Shown: positions 7,785-16,797, counted from the first letter of the stretch. The stretch is 64,000 nucleotides of DNA from Nocardioides bruguierae (GCF_023656415.1 NZ_JAMOIL010000023.1:1-64000), one strand, 5' to 3'. The notes: generated by a model from the letters alone, not told the origin. Translations and numbers: made by a program.

Positions 7785-8493
7785 GTGTCCAGCAGCACTG
7801 ACAGCGATCCCTGGTGCATGTCAGGAAACCCTGACAGCGTGATCGCTGTGAACTGGTCAGACGAGGACGGACTGCACGAGGGCTACGTGCTCCCCGAGTT
7901 CGGTGATGACGTCCGCGGTCGCGGTCGCGGGATCTGGAGCGGCTCGGTGCCGGCCGACCACGTCATCGTCGGCGTCGACGATGACGAGGACGCCCGCGAA
8001 CCCGGGGCGCCCCCCCCAGGGGCGCTACACGAGCCGCCCGGCAGCCGAGGTCGTTGGCTGGCGAGTGATGTGTGACTGCCGCGCGAACCCCAGCTCCTCA
8101 GCGATCACCAGCACCTGGATGAGTGACCTCATCGCCCGCGTCCCCTCCCAGGCGCTCGAGGACCCCAGCGCCGGACGGATCTTCGCCAACGACCACGACG
8201 TCTTCGGTGTCGATGACACCTACTTCGAGACGTTCACCGCCATCTGGCGCCGCGAGCACGTCGAGGGTCAGAGTGCGTTGAACGCCATCACCCGGGCCCG
8301 CCGCGCAGTCGCCGTGGCCGAACAGGACCTGGAGGATGCCGTGGAGTCGGCCCGCTCCGCCGGTGAGAGCTGGGAGGCGATTGGACGCGCCGCGGGCATC
8401 ACCCGACAGTCCGCCCACGCTCGCTGGGCACCATCGGACGCAGACGTCGCGGCCGCGAAACTGGGACCTGGTCGACGAAGTCGTCAGGGTTGA
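7785..8493 (+). pseudogene. Frameshifted gene of mobile-element type, C-terminal HTH-like segment
   Basis: One protein appears split across two frames. The first frame gives SVIAVNWSDEDGLHEGYVLPEFG and DHVIVGVDDDEDA. The second continues with YTSRPAAEVVGWRVMCDCR and ends with a helix-turn-helix-like SWEAIGRAAGITRQSAHARW. The switch falls at a run of eight C at 8010-8017, a typical site for a slipped base or a sequencing error. The start is uncertain (GTG 7785 or ATG 7746). I do not recognise a named family; proteins ending in this kind of HTH are common beside actinobacterial integrative elements. It is convergent with, and overlaps by 10 bases, the Cys-rich gene at 8484-8768. Confidence 0.5.
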
Positions 8494-8768
8494 ACCCCCT
8501 TGCCCTTGATCCACTTCTTCGCGACGTTCGGTGGTGCCGCGGCGAGCTGCTCGAGCTCCTCGGGGACATACCCCTCTCGCTTGGCCCACTCCACCACGTT
8601 GCGTCGGATCGCGCGGTTGACCCGACGTCGGTCGTTGTGCTTGCCCAGCGCCGTCTTGCCATTGCAGCCGGGGCACCGACGTCCTCCCTCACCCTTGCCG
8701 CGGCACATCTTCTGACCCCCGATTCGGCATGCGGTGCATGCGCGTGTCTCCTCCCGCGTCCTGCCCAT
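8484..8768 (-). CDS. Small Cys-rich protein, possible zinc ribbon
   Basis: The 94-residue basic protein has cysteines at 11, 14, 22, 32 and 35 in its first third (CTAC...MC...CPGC), resembling a short zinc ribbon, followed by a Lys/Arg-rich helical part. It is the last gene of a four-gene minus-strand group (FtsK-type ATPase, membrane protein, WhiB-like protein, this gene), starting 50 bases after the WhiB-like stop. No function can be named. The ribosome site before the ATG at 8768 is weak. Confidence 0.55.
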   Translation of the reverse strand: MGRTREETRACTACRIGGQKMCRGKGEGGRRCPGCNGKTALGKHNDRRRVNRAIRRNVVEWAKREGYVPEELEQLAAAPPNVAKKWIKGKGVQP

Positions 8769-8818
8769 TTCTGGGTGGTCGCGCTGCCCGTTGTCCGGCG
8801 GGCAGCGACTGGTTCCGA

Positions 8819-9217
8819 TCAGCTGGCTCGTCGGTCGACCTGCCTGCTGGTGGTGCGTTCGGTCGTGGGAGCTGCTGCCTTCGGCCGGGTCTTGCGCTGG
8901 CGTCCGGCCTTGGGGGCGGTCCACGTGTCCTTCTGGCGCTCGCCGTTCTCGTAGGCGGCGCCGGCGGCCAGGCCGGTGTAAGTGCCGACCTCGGCGAGCC
9001 GGTGGCACGCCATGAGCGCCGGACAGCCGGCGCAGAACTCCTCGCGTGCGGCGGCGACGACCTGGGCGGCCTCTTCCGGGGTGCTGGCACGACGGTGCGC
9101 TCGCTCCAGGACCGACCAAAGCCGCCCGCGGCGCGTGCACGCACCGTCGGGCAGTTCTGCCGCCGCCAGCTTCGCTGCCTCGTTGCGCGCTAGGACCTCT
9201 CGGCTGATGGGTCTCAT
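8819..9217 (-). CDS. WhiB-like iron-sulfur protein, divergent
   Basis: The 132-residue protein keeps the WhiB cysteine pattern: Cys27, then Cys62-x2-Cys65-x5-Cys71 (FCAGCPALMACHRLAE), expected to hold a [4Fe-4S] cluster. It departs from housekeeping WhiB proteins in two ways. The first spacing is 34 residues, and the G-V/I-W-G-G turn is replaced by GTYTGLAAG (78-86). A Lys/Arg-rich tail is present. Such divergent members are typical of phages and integrative elements. Its ATG overlaps the stop of the upstream membrane-protein gene (ATGA), so the two are translationally coupled. Confidence 0.72.
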   Translation of the reverse strand: MRPISREVLARNEAAKLAAAELPDGACTRRGRLWSVLERAHRRASTPEEAAQVVAAAREEFCAGCPALMACHRLAEVGTYTGLAAGAAYENGERQKDTWTAPKAGRQRKTRPKAAAPTTERTTSRQVDRRAS

Positions 9218-9573
9218 CGCATCCGCCGCTCACCGAGCCCGCCGACGTGCTCGGCCGGGCGGGACCAGTAGGCCCGTAGCGCGGCGATCCCGAACACGAC
9301 GAGGGCCACCAGCGCGGCGACCGCGATCGCGACACGGGGTACGTCGAGGCCTACGCCCTGCCCGGATGGCATCTTCACGATCGGAGAGTTGGATGCCTCG
9401 ACGAGCACCTGGTGCTCGACGAGCCAGTCCAGGATGCGGTGCCAGAAAGCGACCGTGCACACGGAGCTGGCCACGACACCGGCGGCGATCAGGCCGACCT
9501 TCATCACCAGCAGTTCCTCCATGGGCGTGAGGTCGCTGCTCGAGCCGCTGTTGGTCGGTCGGTTGTCGTGCAT
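9214..9573 (-). CDS. Small two-helix membrane protein of a mobile element
   Basis: The 119-residue protein has two hydrophobic segments, about residues 25-47 (VGLIAAGVVASSVCTVAFW) and 81-103 (VAIAVAALVALVVFGIAAL), with a short polar loop between. The ATG at 9573 comes one base after the stop of the FtsK-type gene, and its own stop overlaps the WhiB-like start, so it is the second gene of a tightly coupled operon. No family is recognised. In such a setting it may partner the DNA-translocating ATPase at the membrane, which is inference from position only. Confidence 0.6.
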   Translation of the reverse strand: MHDNRPTNSGSSSDLTPMEELLVMKVGLIAAGVVASSVCTVAFWHRILDWLVEHQVLVEASNSPIVKMPSGQGVGLDVPRVAIAVAALVALVVFGIAALRAYWSRPAEHVGGLGERRMR

Positions 9574-9574
9574 C

Positions 9575-11827
9575 TCAGTCCTCCATCGCTGTGGGTCGTC
9601 GGGCTTGCATCAGTGCCTCGGAGGCGACGACGAGCTCGCCGCTCTGGTCCTGGTCGTCGCGCCATGCGATGAGCAGGGAGTCGGGGTCGTCGAAGTCCTC
9701 GATTGGTTCGTCCTCGACCACGGCCCACGAGCCGAGGTCGTCGTCAACGCACACGAGATCTCCGACCTGGAGGGCGGAGGCCTGGGTGGGGGTGGGGTGG
9801 CTGTAGTGGCCGGCGTAGAGGTCGTCGTCGAGATCCCGGTCGTCCCCGGCGGTGCCGGTGTTGGAGGGCGCGTCGGGGACAGACGTCGCCGCGGCGTACG
9901 GCTTGCTGGTGTCGACTCGCCCGACCCGGTCGAAGAGGCGGCGGCCGCCACCGGCGGCGTCACGGGAACGGTCGTCGAGGCCGAGGACGGTCATCGCCGA
10001 GGAGAGCGTGCGGCCGTCGCCGGCGGTGTTTTGGTCGCGGTCGAGCTCCCATGCGATCGGGTCGAGCTCGGGGTGGTCGGCGGCCTTGACCCACTCCGCC
10101 TCGGCGAAGTCGGTGAAGGTGGGCTCGACCGGCTCCTCTCCGCTCCAGTCGATCTCAGGAGACACGATCAGCAGGCGCTCATGGCGGGACTCCGGTGGCC
10201 GCAGCTGCTCGAGCAGCTCGTACTCCTCGGTGCCCGGGATGGCCTCCTTGGGGTCCGGCACGCGGTAGCACTGCATCTCGACCGGCAGCCCGGTGCTGTT
10301 CGAGCCGATCGCGCGACCGGTGCGTCCACGCGGGATCGTCACGCCGGTCACAGGGTTGTTCCACATCATCTGCGCGCCCTGGGGCGACAGCTGACCCATG
10401 CCGGTGCGCTGGCCGAAATTCTCACGTGCTTCACCGGTGAGGATCTCGGCGTCCGGACGCTGCATCGAGAGGACCAGGTGAACCCGGGCGGTACGTCCCT
10501 TGCGGGCGATCGACCCAACTTCGGCCAGCGTCGGCGGCTTCGTGGGATCACCCTTGACCTTGATCTGCTGGTACCAGCTCTGCAGGTTGGCCTTGAGGTC
10601 GGTGAACTCGTCGACGAAGACCATCAGCGGCTCGAAGTCCTCGGTGCGCGCCTTGCGGTCGACGACCAGCTGGTAGCGGTGCTCCATCAGCTGCCACGCC
10701 CGGTGGATGACCGCGACCTGCTCCTCGATCCGCGAGGCCACGATCTGCACGTTGGGCCAGTCCTGGAAGCCGAGGAACTCGATGCCCTTGCCGTCGGCGA
10801 TCCACACCGGCCACCCGAAGCGGGTGATCTGGGTGAGGATGCCGTGGCCGGTCGACGTCTTGCCCGACCCGGTCTCACCGGTGATGAGCCACTGCGGGGT
10901 GATGGCCGGACGCCAGGCGATCGCCTCGCCGTCCTCGTCGACGCCGCAGGGGATCTCGACGGCGCGGTAGTTAAGCAGCGGGTCGTCCTCGGGCAGCGCA
11001 CGTGCGGGAATCCACAGGCTCTCGGGCAAGGTGGGCCGGACCTCGAAGACGACCGAGTCGGCCTCCATGTCCCACCTCGCTCGCCACCGACCCGGCAGCA
11101 TCACCGAGACGGTGCGCTCGACTCGGTTGCGGTAGCCCGGCGCCGCGAGCTTGGCGCCGACGTCGTGCTTGACGGTGAGGCGGCGCACCTCGCCGGTTGT
11201 GTCGTCGACGTCGACGTTGTCGACCTTGGCCGTGCCGGCCAGCAGTTCGTTGACGACCTTCTTCGCTCGCCGAACCTGGGCAGTCTCAGGGACCTCCCCC
11301 GGGAGCGGCTTCGTACGCAGCCGCAGCTGGAGCCGGCCGCGGATCTGGTCGTTGCGCGCGACCTCGTACTCACCTCCGAGACGGCTGCCGATCTGGCGGG
11401 CGAGCTCGTTGACCCACCGACTGTCGCCGATATCGACCACCACGTCACCGACCCTCGCTCGGCCGGGGACGTACCGGACCCGCACCCGCCGCGGCCGCCC
11501 GGGCCAGTCACGCAGGCCGCTGGTCCAGCTCCTGGTGATGACCAGACCTGAGGTCGCCTTGGGGTTGGTCGCGCTCGAGGCGCTGAGCCCCAGCAGCGGC
11601 GCCAGAGTCGAGGTCAGGTAGGTGGTGATCTCGCTGCGTCGTGCCGAGCGTTGACCGCCCACGATCACTCCCGCACCGGTCAGAGTGCCGGCGGCCAAGA
11701 CGGGCATCGCCAGGCCGGGCTGGGCGACCAAGGGTGCAGCGCCCCAGCCGGAGACGCCCGCACAGATCAGCCCGACCCCATCGCGGACGTGCGTACGGGG
11801 CCGGGGGGACATACCGACCGATGCCAT
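9575..11827 (-). CDS. FtsK/SpoIIIE-type DNA-translocase ATPase of an integrative element
   Basis: The 750-residue protein has hydrophobic N-terminal segments (about residues 10-70), a long middle domain and an FtsK/TraB-like motor with Walker A GETGSGKTSTGHG (about 315) and Walker B LMVFVDEF (about 400), followed by VHLVLSMQRPDAEILTGEARENFGQRTG and an acidic tail. Actinomycete conjugative elements (AICEs) use such a single FtsK-like protein to move double-stranded DNA. The ATG at 11827 is preferred because gaggag lies seven bases upstream; longer frames are unsupported. The operon continues without gaps into a small membrane protein and a WhiB-like gene. No integrase, replication gene or att site was found nearby, so the element is probably a remnant. 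Confidence 0.82.
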   Translation of the reverse strand: MASVGMSPRPRTHVRDGVGLICAGVSGWGAAPLVAQPGLAMPVLAAGTLTGAGVIVGGQRSARRSEITTYLTSTLAPLLGLSASSATNPKATSGLVITRSWTSGLRDWPGRPRRVRVRYVPGRARVGDVVVDIGDSRWVNELARQIGSRLGGEYEVARNDQIRGRLQLRLRTKPLPGEVPETAQVRRAKKVVNELLAGTAKVDNVDVDDTTGEVRRLTVKHDVGAKLAAPGYRNRVERTVSVMLPGRWRARWDMEADSVVFEVRPTLPESLWIPARALPEDDPLLNYRAVEIPCGVDEDGEAIAWRPAITPQWLITGETGSGKTSTGHGILTQITRFGWPVWIADGKGIEFLGFQDWPNVQIVASRIEEQVAVIHRAWQLMEHRYQLVVDRKARTEDFEPLMVFVDEFTDLKANLQSWYQQIKVKGDPTKPPTLAEVGSIARKGRTARVHLVLSMQRPDAEILTGEARENFGQRTGMGQLSPQGAQMMWNNPVTGVTIPRGRTGRAIGSNSTGLPVEMQCYRVPDPKEAIPGTEEYELLEQLRPPESRHERLLIVSPEIDWSGEEPVEPTFTDFAEAEWVKAADHPELDPIAWELDRDQNTAGDGRTLSSAMTVLGLDDRSRDAAGGGRRLFDRVGRVDTSKPYAAATSVPDAPSNTGTAGDDRDLDDDLYAGHYSHPTPTQASALQVGDLVCVDDDLGSWAVVEDEPIEDFDDPDSLLIAWRDDQDQSGELVVASEALMQARRPTAMED

Positions 11828-12174
11828 CGAGTACTCCTCTCGCGCGCGAGACCCTTCGATGAGGGCCTTCACCCACGACAAGTGCGAGGAGCAGGCCAGG
11901 TGTGACGCCGCGGGTCGTCCAACTCGACGACGCAAGGTCGGCCGACCACCGCCGGCACGTGTCGTAGAGCCGTCGAGGAGAGCGAGCGCCTTCCCTCCGA
12001 CGCGACCCTGCAGGCCCTCAACCGGGCTCCAAGCGGGCGGCCGCTATCACGCAATGGCAGCAGATCGAGAAGTCCCATGACCCACTCGTCGTGTTCCAGG
12101 CATGGCTATTCCGCGGCTGTATTCACAACCGCAGCCACGCGCGCAAGTCCTTGACCGCAGGGTCCCCACAGCAC

Positions 12175-12360
12175 GTCGCCGACTCAAGTTTGAAGTCGCT
12201 GGTGGTCGTGAGCGAGGACGACACAGCCGTCGCCCCCGCTCTGCAAGCAGAATGGTCGACCGCGCTCCCCGGGGCGCAGGTACTTCGGGTGCAAGAAACA
12301 CACGAGTTCCGCCGAGGCACGTCCACCCTGGTCAAGCGCTGGCTCTCCACAGTGCGGTAG
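12175..12360 (+). pseudogene. Possible C-terminal fragment of an alpha/beta hydrolase
   Basis: The frame ending at 12360 reads SLVVVSEDDTAVAPALQ, then WSTALPGAQVLRV, then a His in ETHEFRRG. This is the order (Asp after a buried strand, later His near the end) expected for the last third of an alpha/beta hydrolase. Nothing upstream in this frame supports the rest of such an enzyme, so I read it as a decayed remnant. The bases between 11828 and 12175 hold no gene I can support. Confidence 0.35.
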
Positions 12361-12437
12361 CTCGGCAGGCCCCCGGTCGCCGCCTGTATGTGCCTAGCCT
12401 CGCCGCGATCGTCACCAACCCATGCGACACTCAGACC

Positions 12438-12644
12438 ATGCAATCGCCACCGTTTGAGGGCAGCCCTTTCCGTGGCTTCGGCTCAGCCACTCTAGGACTC
12501 GTGCTTCTTGCGATCGGCACCTACTCGGTGAACAACCGTGTCCAAGAAGACATGTTCCTCTACATCGGAGTCGTACTTCTCGGAGTTGCGGCGTTCCTCA
12601 TCGTGTCGGGGGCGGTCGCTCGCGGGCGACGGAACTCGAGATGA
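12438..12644 (+). CDS. Small hypothetical membrane protein
   Basis: The 68-residue product has two predicted membrane helices (SATLGLVLLAIGTYSV and FLYIGVVLLGVAAFLIVSGAV) joined by a short polar turn, with a basic C-terminus. The ATG at 12438 is the only well-placed start. It lies between gene remnants in the island and no family is recognised. Coding status rests on the hydrophobic pattern alone. Confidence 0.4.
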   Translation: MQSPPFEGSPFRGFGSATLGLVLLAIGTYSVNNRVQEDMFLYIGVVLLGVAAFLIVSGAVARGRRNSR

Positions 12645-12662
12645 CCTCGATCATCGCGCTGA

Positions 12663-12827
12663 CGTGGCCTGACACCATTCACCACGAGTGACAACCAGAC
12701 CTTCAACTGTCCCACCGAATGGTGGCACTGGTCCTACGGCGACCGCTATTGGGCCCTGATGGGCGGACAGGCCGAGGCGCGATTCGGTCCGGTGCAGACG
12801 ACAACCGACTCCCCCGCGCGGCTCTGA
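12663..12827 (+). pseudogene. C-terminal remnant of an M15-type D-Ala-D-Ala peptidase
   Basis: A frame with no start codon (open from 12663, stop at 12825-12827) reads NCPTEWWHWSYGDRYWA. This is the hallmark C-terminal active-site region of VanX/VanY-type M15 metallopeptidases, where the Glu and the following His are catalytic and zinc-binding residues. Only about 54 codons remain and the upstream half is absent, so this is a truncated relic, consistent with the debris-like nature of 11.8-12.9 kb. Confidence 0.6.
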
Positions 12828-12872
12828 CTTGTCCAGTGACGAGACTCGGGGCCGACCTATGCGCAGCGCGAG

Positions 12873-13385
12873 TCAGACATCGGTGCCCGAGGGGAGCAGG
12901 GTCTCGATGGGCTCGAAGGAGTCGACGACCCATTCCCCGCCGGAGGCCGCGACCACGGTGCAAGTCAGGCTCTGGCCGCCTCGGATCTCGATCTTGAAGA
13001 ACTCCGCGGGGGCGAGGTGGGCGGCCTTAACGACCTTGCCCGTGGGTCGTAGGCGTGGGTCGGTGTACCTGAGGCCGTCCAGGAGGTCGGGGGTCACGTA
13101 GGCCTGGAGGCCGGAGATCCACTGCTGCTGGGGACCGTCGGCGGTGAAGGCCTTGGCGAAGGCTCGTACGACGCTCAGCTGTGGCGCGAGGTCGGGGTGA
13201 GCGTGGTCGTGGGCAAGGTCGTCGGTGCTGCTCGGCGGGACGGTGGGCAAGGTCACCGAGGGCGACGAGCTGGGGGACGTACCACTCGTCTGGGTGGGCG
13301 AGGTGCTGGAGTCGGGCCAGGCCAGGAGCAGCACTCCGATGAGGAGCAGAGCTCCGCCGAGCCAGGCGAGTGTCCGGGCGTTCAT
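12873..13385 (-). CDS. Hypothetical membrane-anchored protein of the island
   Basis: The 170-residue protein has one N-terminal membrane helix (about 7-23, LAWLGGALLLIGVLLLAW), a Ser/Thr/Pro-rich linker and a soluble domain of about 110 residues that ends SFEPIETLLPSGTDV. Its ATG overlaps the stop of the truncated gene upstream (ATGA), so they were once an operon. A membrane-anchored globular domain of this size is common among accessory proteins of conjugation systems, but no family is recognised. Confidence 0.5.
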   Translation of the reverse strand: MNARTLAWLGGALLLIGVLLLAWPDSSTSPTQTSGTSPSSSPSVTLPTVPPSSTDDLAHDHAHPDLAPQLSVVRAFAKAFTADGPQQQWISGLQAYVTPDLLDGLRYTDPRLRPTGKVVKAAHLAPAEFFKIEIRGGQSLTCTVVAASGGEWVVDSFEPIETLLPSGTDV

Positions 13386-13529
13386 CCGCAGGTACCGCCC
13401 TTCCCGTAGTCGATCGTGGCGCGGACGGCTCGCTGGCCCGAGAGGCCAGCGGGCATGACCTGGGCGTCGGGAACGGTCGCGTCCGGGTTGTGCAGCACGT
13501 AGCTGGTGCGGCGCTCGGGCTTGGCGTTG
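13382..13529 (-). pseudogene. C-terminal stub of a truncated gene at the island border
   Basis: A frame reading KPERRTSYVLHNPDATVPD and GLSGQRAVRATIDYGKGG ends at 13382, overlapping the start of the next gene by four bases as in an intact operon. Upstream it collapses immediately after the stop codon of the ybjN-like gene (13533-13535), and beyond that the frame is only antisense to that gene. The abrupt loss marks a recombination border between island and backbone. The family of the original protein is not recognised. Confidence 0.5.
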
Positions 13530-13532
13530 GGA

Positions 13533-14087
13533 CTAGTCGCCCGGGTCCGGCTCCTCGGCCTCCAGCCACCCGCGGAACGCCTCGAGGTTCGCGGTGGACT
13601 CCCCGCGCAGCCTCCGCCACTCCCACTCCTTGCGGATGGAGGAGGCGAAGCCGAGCTCGAGGATCGTGTTGAACGAGTCGTCGGCGTAGGTGAGCACCGA
13701 CCCGAGCACCCGGTCGAGGTCGTCGGGCTGCGCCGCGGACAGCGGCAGGCGGCCGTCGAGGTAGATGTCACCGAGCCGGTCGAGGGCGAACGCGACGCCG
13801 TACATCCGCAGGTTGCGCTCCAGCAGCCACCGGTAGACGCCGGCGTGGTTCTCGTCGGGGGCGCGGCAGACGAAGGCGTGGACGCCGAGCGCGTGGGTGC
13901 CGACGTCGAGGCGCACGGCCGTCGAGAGCTTCTTCTCGCCGGGCAGCGCGAAGGAGAACACCCCGGGGCTGGACTCGTCGACCTCCAGCTCGAGCGAGGC
14001 GAGGTGGTCACGGACGACGGCGGCCACGGCCACGCGCTCGGGCGGCAGCGCGCCGCCGAGCAGGGCGTCGTGCTCCGCGCCGCTCAT
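13533..14087 (-). CDS. YbjN-domain protein
   Basis: The 184-residue protein matches the actinobacterial YbjN (type III secretion chaperone-like) fold seen next to msh[53 protein letters not shown], and a C-terminal helix with [18 protein letters not shown]. The start at 14087 overlaps the mshA stop (ATGA), so it is translated from the same message. The cellular role of this partner of mshA is not established. Confidence 0.8.
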   Translation of the reverse strand: MSGAEHDALLGGALPPERVAVAAVVRDHLASLELEVDESSPGVFSFALPGEKKLSTAVRLDVGTHALGVHAFVCRAPDENHAGVYRWLLERNLRMYGVAFALDRLGDIYLDGRLPLSAAQPDDLDRVLGSVLTYADDSFNTILELGFASSIRKEWEWRRLRGESTANLEAFRGWLEAEEPDPGD

Positions 14088-15430
14088 CGGCCGAGCACCT
14101 GCAGGTGCTCGAGGCCGGCGGCCGGCACCGACGGGGGCGGGCTGTCGCGGCGCAGCAGCGCGCGGGCCCGCTCGTAGGCGCGCACGGTGGCCTCGGCGGT
14201 CGCCTCCCAGGCGAACCCGGAGGCCTGCGGACGGGCCCCGGCCGTGAGCCGGGCACGCAGGTCGTCGTCGCCGAGCACCCGGCCGAGCACGTCGGCCCAG
14301 TCGCCCGGCTCGTGGCCGTCGACCAGCAGGCCGCTGCGTCCGTCCCGCACGACCGTCGTGAGCCCGCCGACCGCGGCGGCGACCACGGGCGTGCCCGAGG
14401 CCTGCGCCTCGGCGGCGACCAGCCCGAACGACTCGTTGTAGGAGGGCACCGCCACCACGTCGGACAGGCCGTACCAGCGGGCGAGGTCGGACTGGGCGCA
14501 GGGCGGCACGAAGCGGACGACGTCGGGGTGGCCGGGACGCCCGACCAGGCCGAGCGTCGAGGCCAGCTCGGCGAGCGACTCGGGGTGGTCGAGGCCGCTG
14601 CCGGAGGGGCCGCCGACCACGGGCACGACCAGCCGGTCGCGCAGCCGCGGCTCGCGCTCGAGCAGCACAGCCACGGCGCGCAGCAGCACGTCGGGGGCCT
14701 TCAGCGGCTGGATGCGTCCGGCGAACATGACCACGAGCGCGTCGGGCGCGATCCCGGCCCGGGCGCGCGCCCGCGCGACCTCGGCGGCCCTGAGCGGGGC
14801 GAACCGGTCCAGGTCGACGCCGGGGTGGACGACCTCGACCCGTGACGGGTCGGCGCCGTAGTGCCGCACGAGCTGGCGGGCCTCGAGGTCGGTGTTGGCG
14901 ATGAGGAGGTCGGAGGCTCCGACGACCTGCTCCTCCCCGATGACCCGGGCGGCGGGCTCGGGGGTGTCGCCCTCGGCCAGCGACTCGTTCTTCACCTTCG
15001 CCATGGTGTGCATGGAGTGCACCAGCGGCACGCCCCAGCGGTCGCGGGCCAGCGCCCCCACCTGGCCGGAGAGCCAGTAGTGGGAGTGCACGACGTCGTA
15101 GTGGCCGAGCGGCTGGGCGGCCTCGGTGCGCAGCACCTCGCGGGCGAAGGTGCACAGCTGGCCGGGCAGCTCCGACTTCGTCAGCCCCTCGAACGGGCCG
15201 GCGGCGACGTGGCGCACCAGGATGCCGTCGTCCACCTCGACCACGGGCGGCTGGGCGGACGAGGTGGCGCGGGTGAACACGTCGACCTCGCAGCCGGTCG
15301 CGGCCAGGCGACGCGCGAGCTCGATGACGTAGACGTTCATGCCGCCGGCGTCGCCGGTGCCGGGCTGGTCCAACGGGGAGGTGTGAAGGCTGATCATCGC
15401 GGCCCGACGCACCCGCTCGGCGTTGCTCAC
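14084..15430 (-). CDS. mshA: D-inositol-3-phosphate glycosyltransferase (mycothiol biosynthesis)
   Basis: The 448-residue GT4 enzyme transfers GlcNAc from UDP-GlcNAc to 1-L-inositol-1-phosphate, the first step of mycothiol synthesis. Diagnostic segments are [24 protein letters not shown] near the start, [40 protein letters not shown] and the nucleotide-sugar site [30 protein letters not shown] at 15430 is chosen since aggagg precedes it by five bases and the GDAGGMNVY motif falls at the usual place. It is followed by a coupled ybjN-like gene. Mycothiol is restricted to actinobacteria. Confidence 0.95.
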   Translation of the reverse strand: MSNAERVRRAAMISLHTSPLDQPGTGDAGGMNVYVIELARRLAATGCEVDVFTRATSSAQPPVVEVDDGILVRHVAAGPFEGLTKSELPGQLCTFAREVLRTEAAQPLGHYDVVHSHYWLSGQVGALARDRWGVPLVHSMHTMAKVKNESLAEGDTPEPAARVIGEEQVVGASDLLIANTDLEARQLVRHYGADPSRVEVVHPGVDLDRFAPLRAAEVARARARAGIAPDALVVMFAGRIQPLKAPDVLLRAVAVLLEREPRLRDRLVVPVVGGPSGSGLDHPESLAELASTLGLVGRPGHPDVVRFVPPCAQSDLARWYGLSDVVAVPSYNESFGLVAAEAQASGTPVVAAAVGGLTTVVRDGRSGLLVDGHEPGDWADVLGRVLGDDDLRARLTAGARPQASGFAWEATAEATVRAYERARALLRRDSPPPSVPAAGLEHLQVLGR

Positions 15431-15610
15431 CCTGCCTCCTCCTCGACTCGGCCCGGGTCGTCGCGGCACCTGTCGCGGTGCGGCACGGACTCCCGGCCCA
15501 GCGCACAACCATGCCACCGCGCCCCGTGTTCCCGAGATCACCCCTGTGACGGTGGGACGCCGCCCACCCGGACCAGGCGGGGCTCCGGCGCCGGTGGTTG
15601 CATGTGGCAC

Positions 15611-16435
15611 ATGAGCCTCCCCGCCGACGCCGTCACCGGCCCCGCCCCCACCGCGTACTCCGCCCCCGTCCCGCCGTCGGGCTCGACTGCGCTGGCCGTG
15701 GTGACCGGGGCGAGCAGCGGCATCGGCGCGGCCACGGCCCGCGGGCTCGCCTCGGCCGGCTACCGGGTCGTGCTGGCGGCGCGCCGCACCGACCGGATCG
15801 AGGCGCTGGCCGCCGAGGTCGGCGGCGTGGCCGTGGCGTGCGACGTCACGGACGAGGCGCAGGTCGCCGCCCTGGCCGAGCGGGTCGGTGAGCTGGGCGA
15901 GGGTCGGCTCGACGTGCTGGTCAACAACGCCGGCGGCGCCATCGGCAGCGACCCGGTCGCCTCGGCCGGCCTGGACGACTGGCGCGCGATGTACGAGGTG
16001 AACGTGCTGGGCACCCTCGCCGTGACGAAGGCGCTGCTGCCCGCGCTCGTCGCCTCCGGGGCCGGCGCCGTGCTCAACGTCGGCTCCACCGCTGGTCGGA
16101 TCGCCTACGAGGGCGGCGGCGGGTACACCGCGGCCAAGCACGGCACGCAGGTGATGACCGAGACGCTGCGCCTGGAGCTGTTCGACCAGCCGGTCCGCGT
16201 GCTCACGATCGAGCCGGGCATGGTGCGCACCGACGAGTTCGCCCTCAACCGCTTCGACGGGGACGAGGAGAAGGCCGCCAAGGTCTACGCCGGCGTCGCG
16301 GAGCCGCTGGTGGCCGAGGACGTGGCGGACGCGATCGTCTGGATGGTCACCCGCCCGTTCCACGTCAACGTCGACACCCTCACCATCCGCCCCCGCGCCC
16401 AGGCCGCCCAGCACAAGGTCCACCGTCAGGCGTGA
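15611..16435 (+). CDS. Short-chain dehydrogenase/reductase
   Basis: The 274-residue protein is a classical SDR: the NAD(P) motif [19 protein letters not shown] in [10 protein letters not shown], a catalytic Ser in NVGSTAGR, and Tyr/Lys in YTAAKHG. It then has [16 protein letters not shown], typical of the YdfG-like (serine/3-hydroxy acid dehydrogenase) branch. The substrate is unknown. An upstream in-frame ATG at 15602 would add three residues. Its stop codon lies inside the first copy of a 42-base direct repeat (16423-16464), so the last residues (RQA) are repeat-encoded. Confidence 0.87.
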   Translation: MSLPADAVTGPAPTAYSAPVPPSGSTALAVVTGASSGIGAATARGLASAGYRVVLAARRTDRIEALAAEVGGVAVACDVTDEAQVAALAERVGELGEGRLDVLVNNAGGAIGSDPVASAGLDDWRAMYEVNVLGTLAVTKALLPALVASGAGAVLNVGSTAGRIAYEGGGGYTAAKHGTQVMTETLRLELFDQPVRVLTIEPGMVRTDEFALNRFDGDEEKAAKVYAGVAEPLVAEDVADAIVWMVTRPFHVNVDTLTIRPRAQAAQHKVHRQA

Positions 16436-16797
16436 GCGCAGCGAGCGCCTGAGCCGGTGGAGGTTGAGGGAGGCCCGCGGCTGAGGGACGAAGCCGCGAC
16501 GGCCGGCTCGAAACCTACGACCGCCGCCCCTGAGCCTGCGAAGGGGCGATGCGGTCGAGGTCGAGCGAGGCCCACGACCGAGGGACGAGGTCGTGACGGC
16601 CGTGTCGAGACCCAGCCGTCAGGCGTGAGCGCAGCGAGCGCCTGAGCCGGTGGAGGTCGAGCGAGGCCCTGCCTCGGTGATCGAGGTGCGAGGCCGGCCA
16701 CGGCCGAGCCACGAGATCCCCGCACCCGAGCCGGGGCGCGCGCCTTCGTCGGGTGCGGGCGTCTCGTGGCTCCTCGCCGGAGCCGGTCGCACCTCGA
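16423..16797. repeat. Dispersed-repeat cluster: 42-bp direct repeat plus inverted pair
   Basis: A 42-base sequence beginning ccgtcaggcgtgagcgcagc occurs perfectly at 16423-16464 and 16616-16657. Downstream, two copies of a second element lie inverted: tcgaggtgcga (16681-16691) with tcgcacctcga (16787-16797), gagccacgaga (16706-16716) with tctcgtggctc (16762-16772), and cccgcaccc (16719-16727) with gggtgcggg (16751-16759). Related sequence recurs in and beside the carotenoid locus (48.2, 49.2-49.6, 54.9, 55.0 kb). This accounts for most of the gap between the SDR and racemase genes. Confidence 0.85.

Noticed and set aside
13027-13626. Separate 199-codon frame overlapping the island-border genes
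   Set aside because: It is Arg/Pro-rich out-of-frame translation of the genes at 12873-13385 and 13382-13529, with no recognisable motif.
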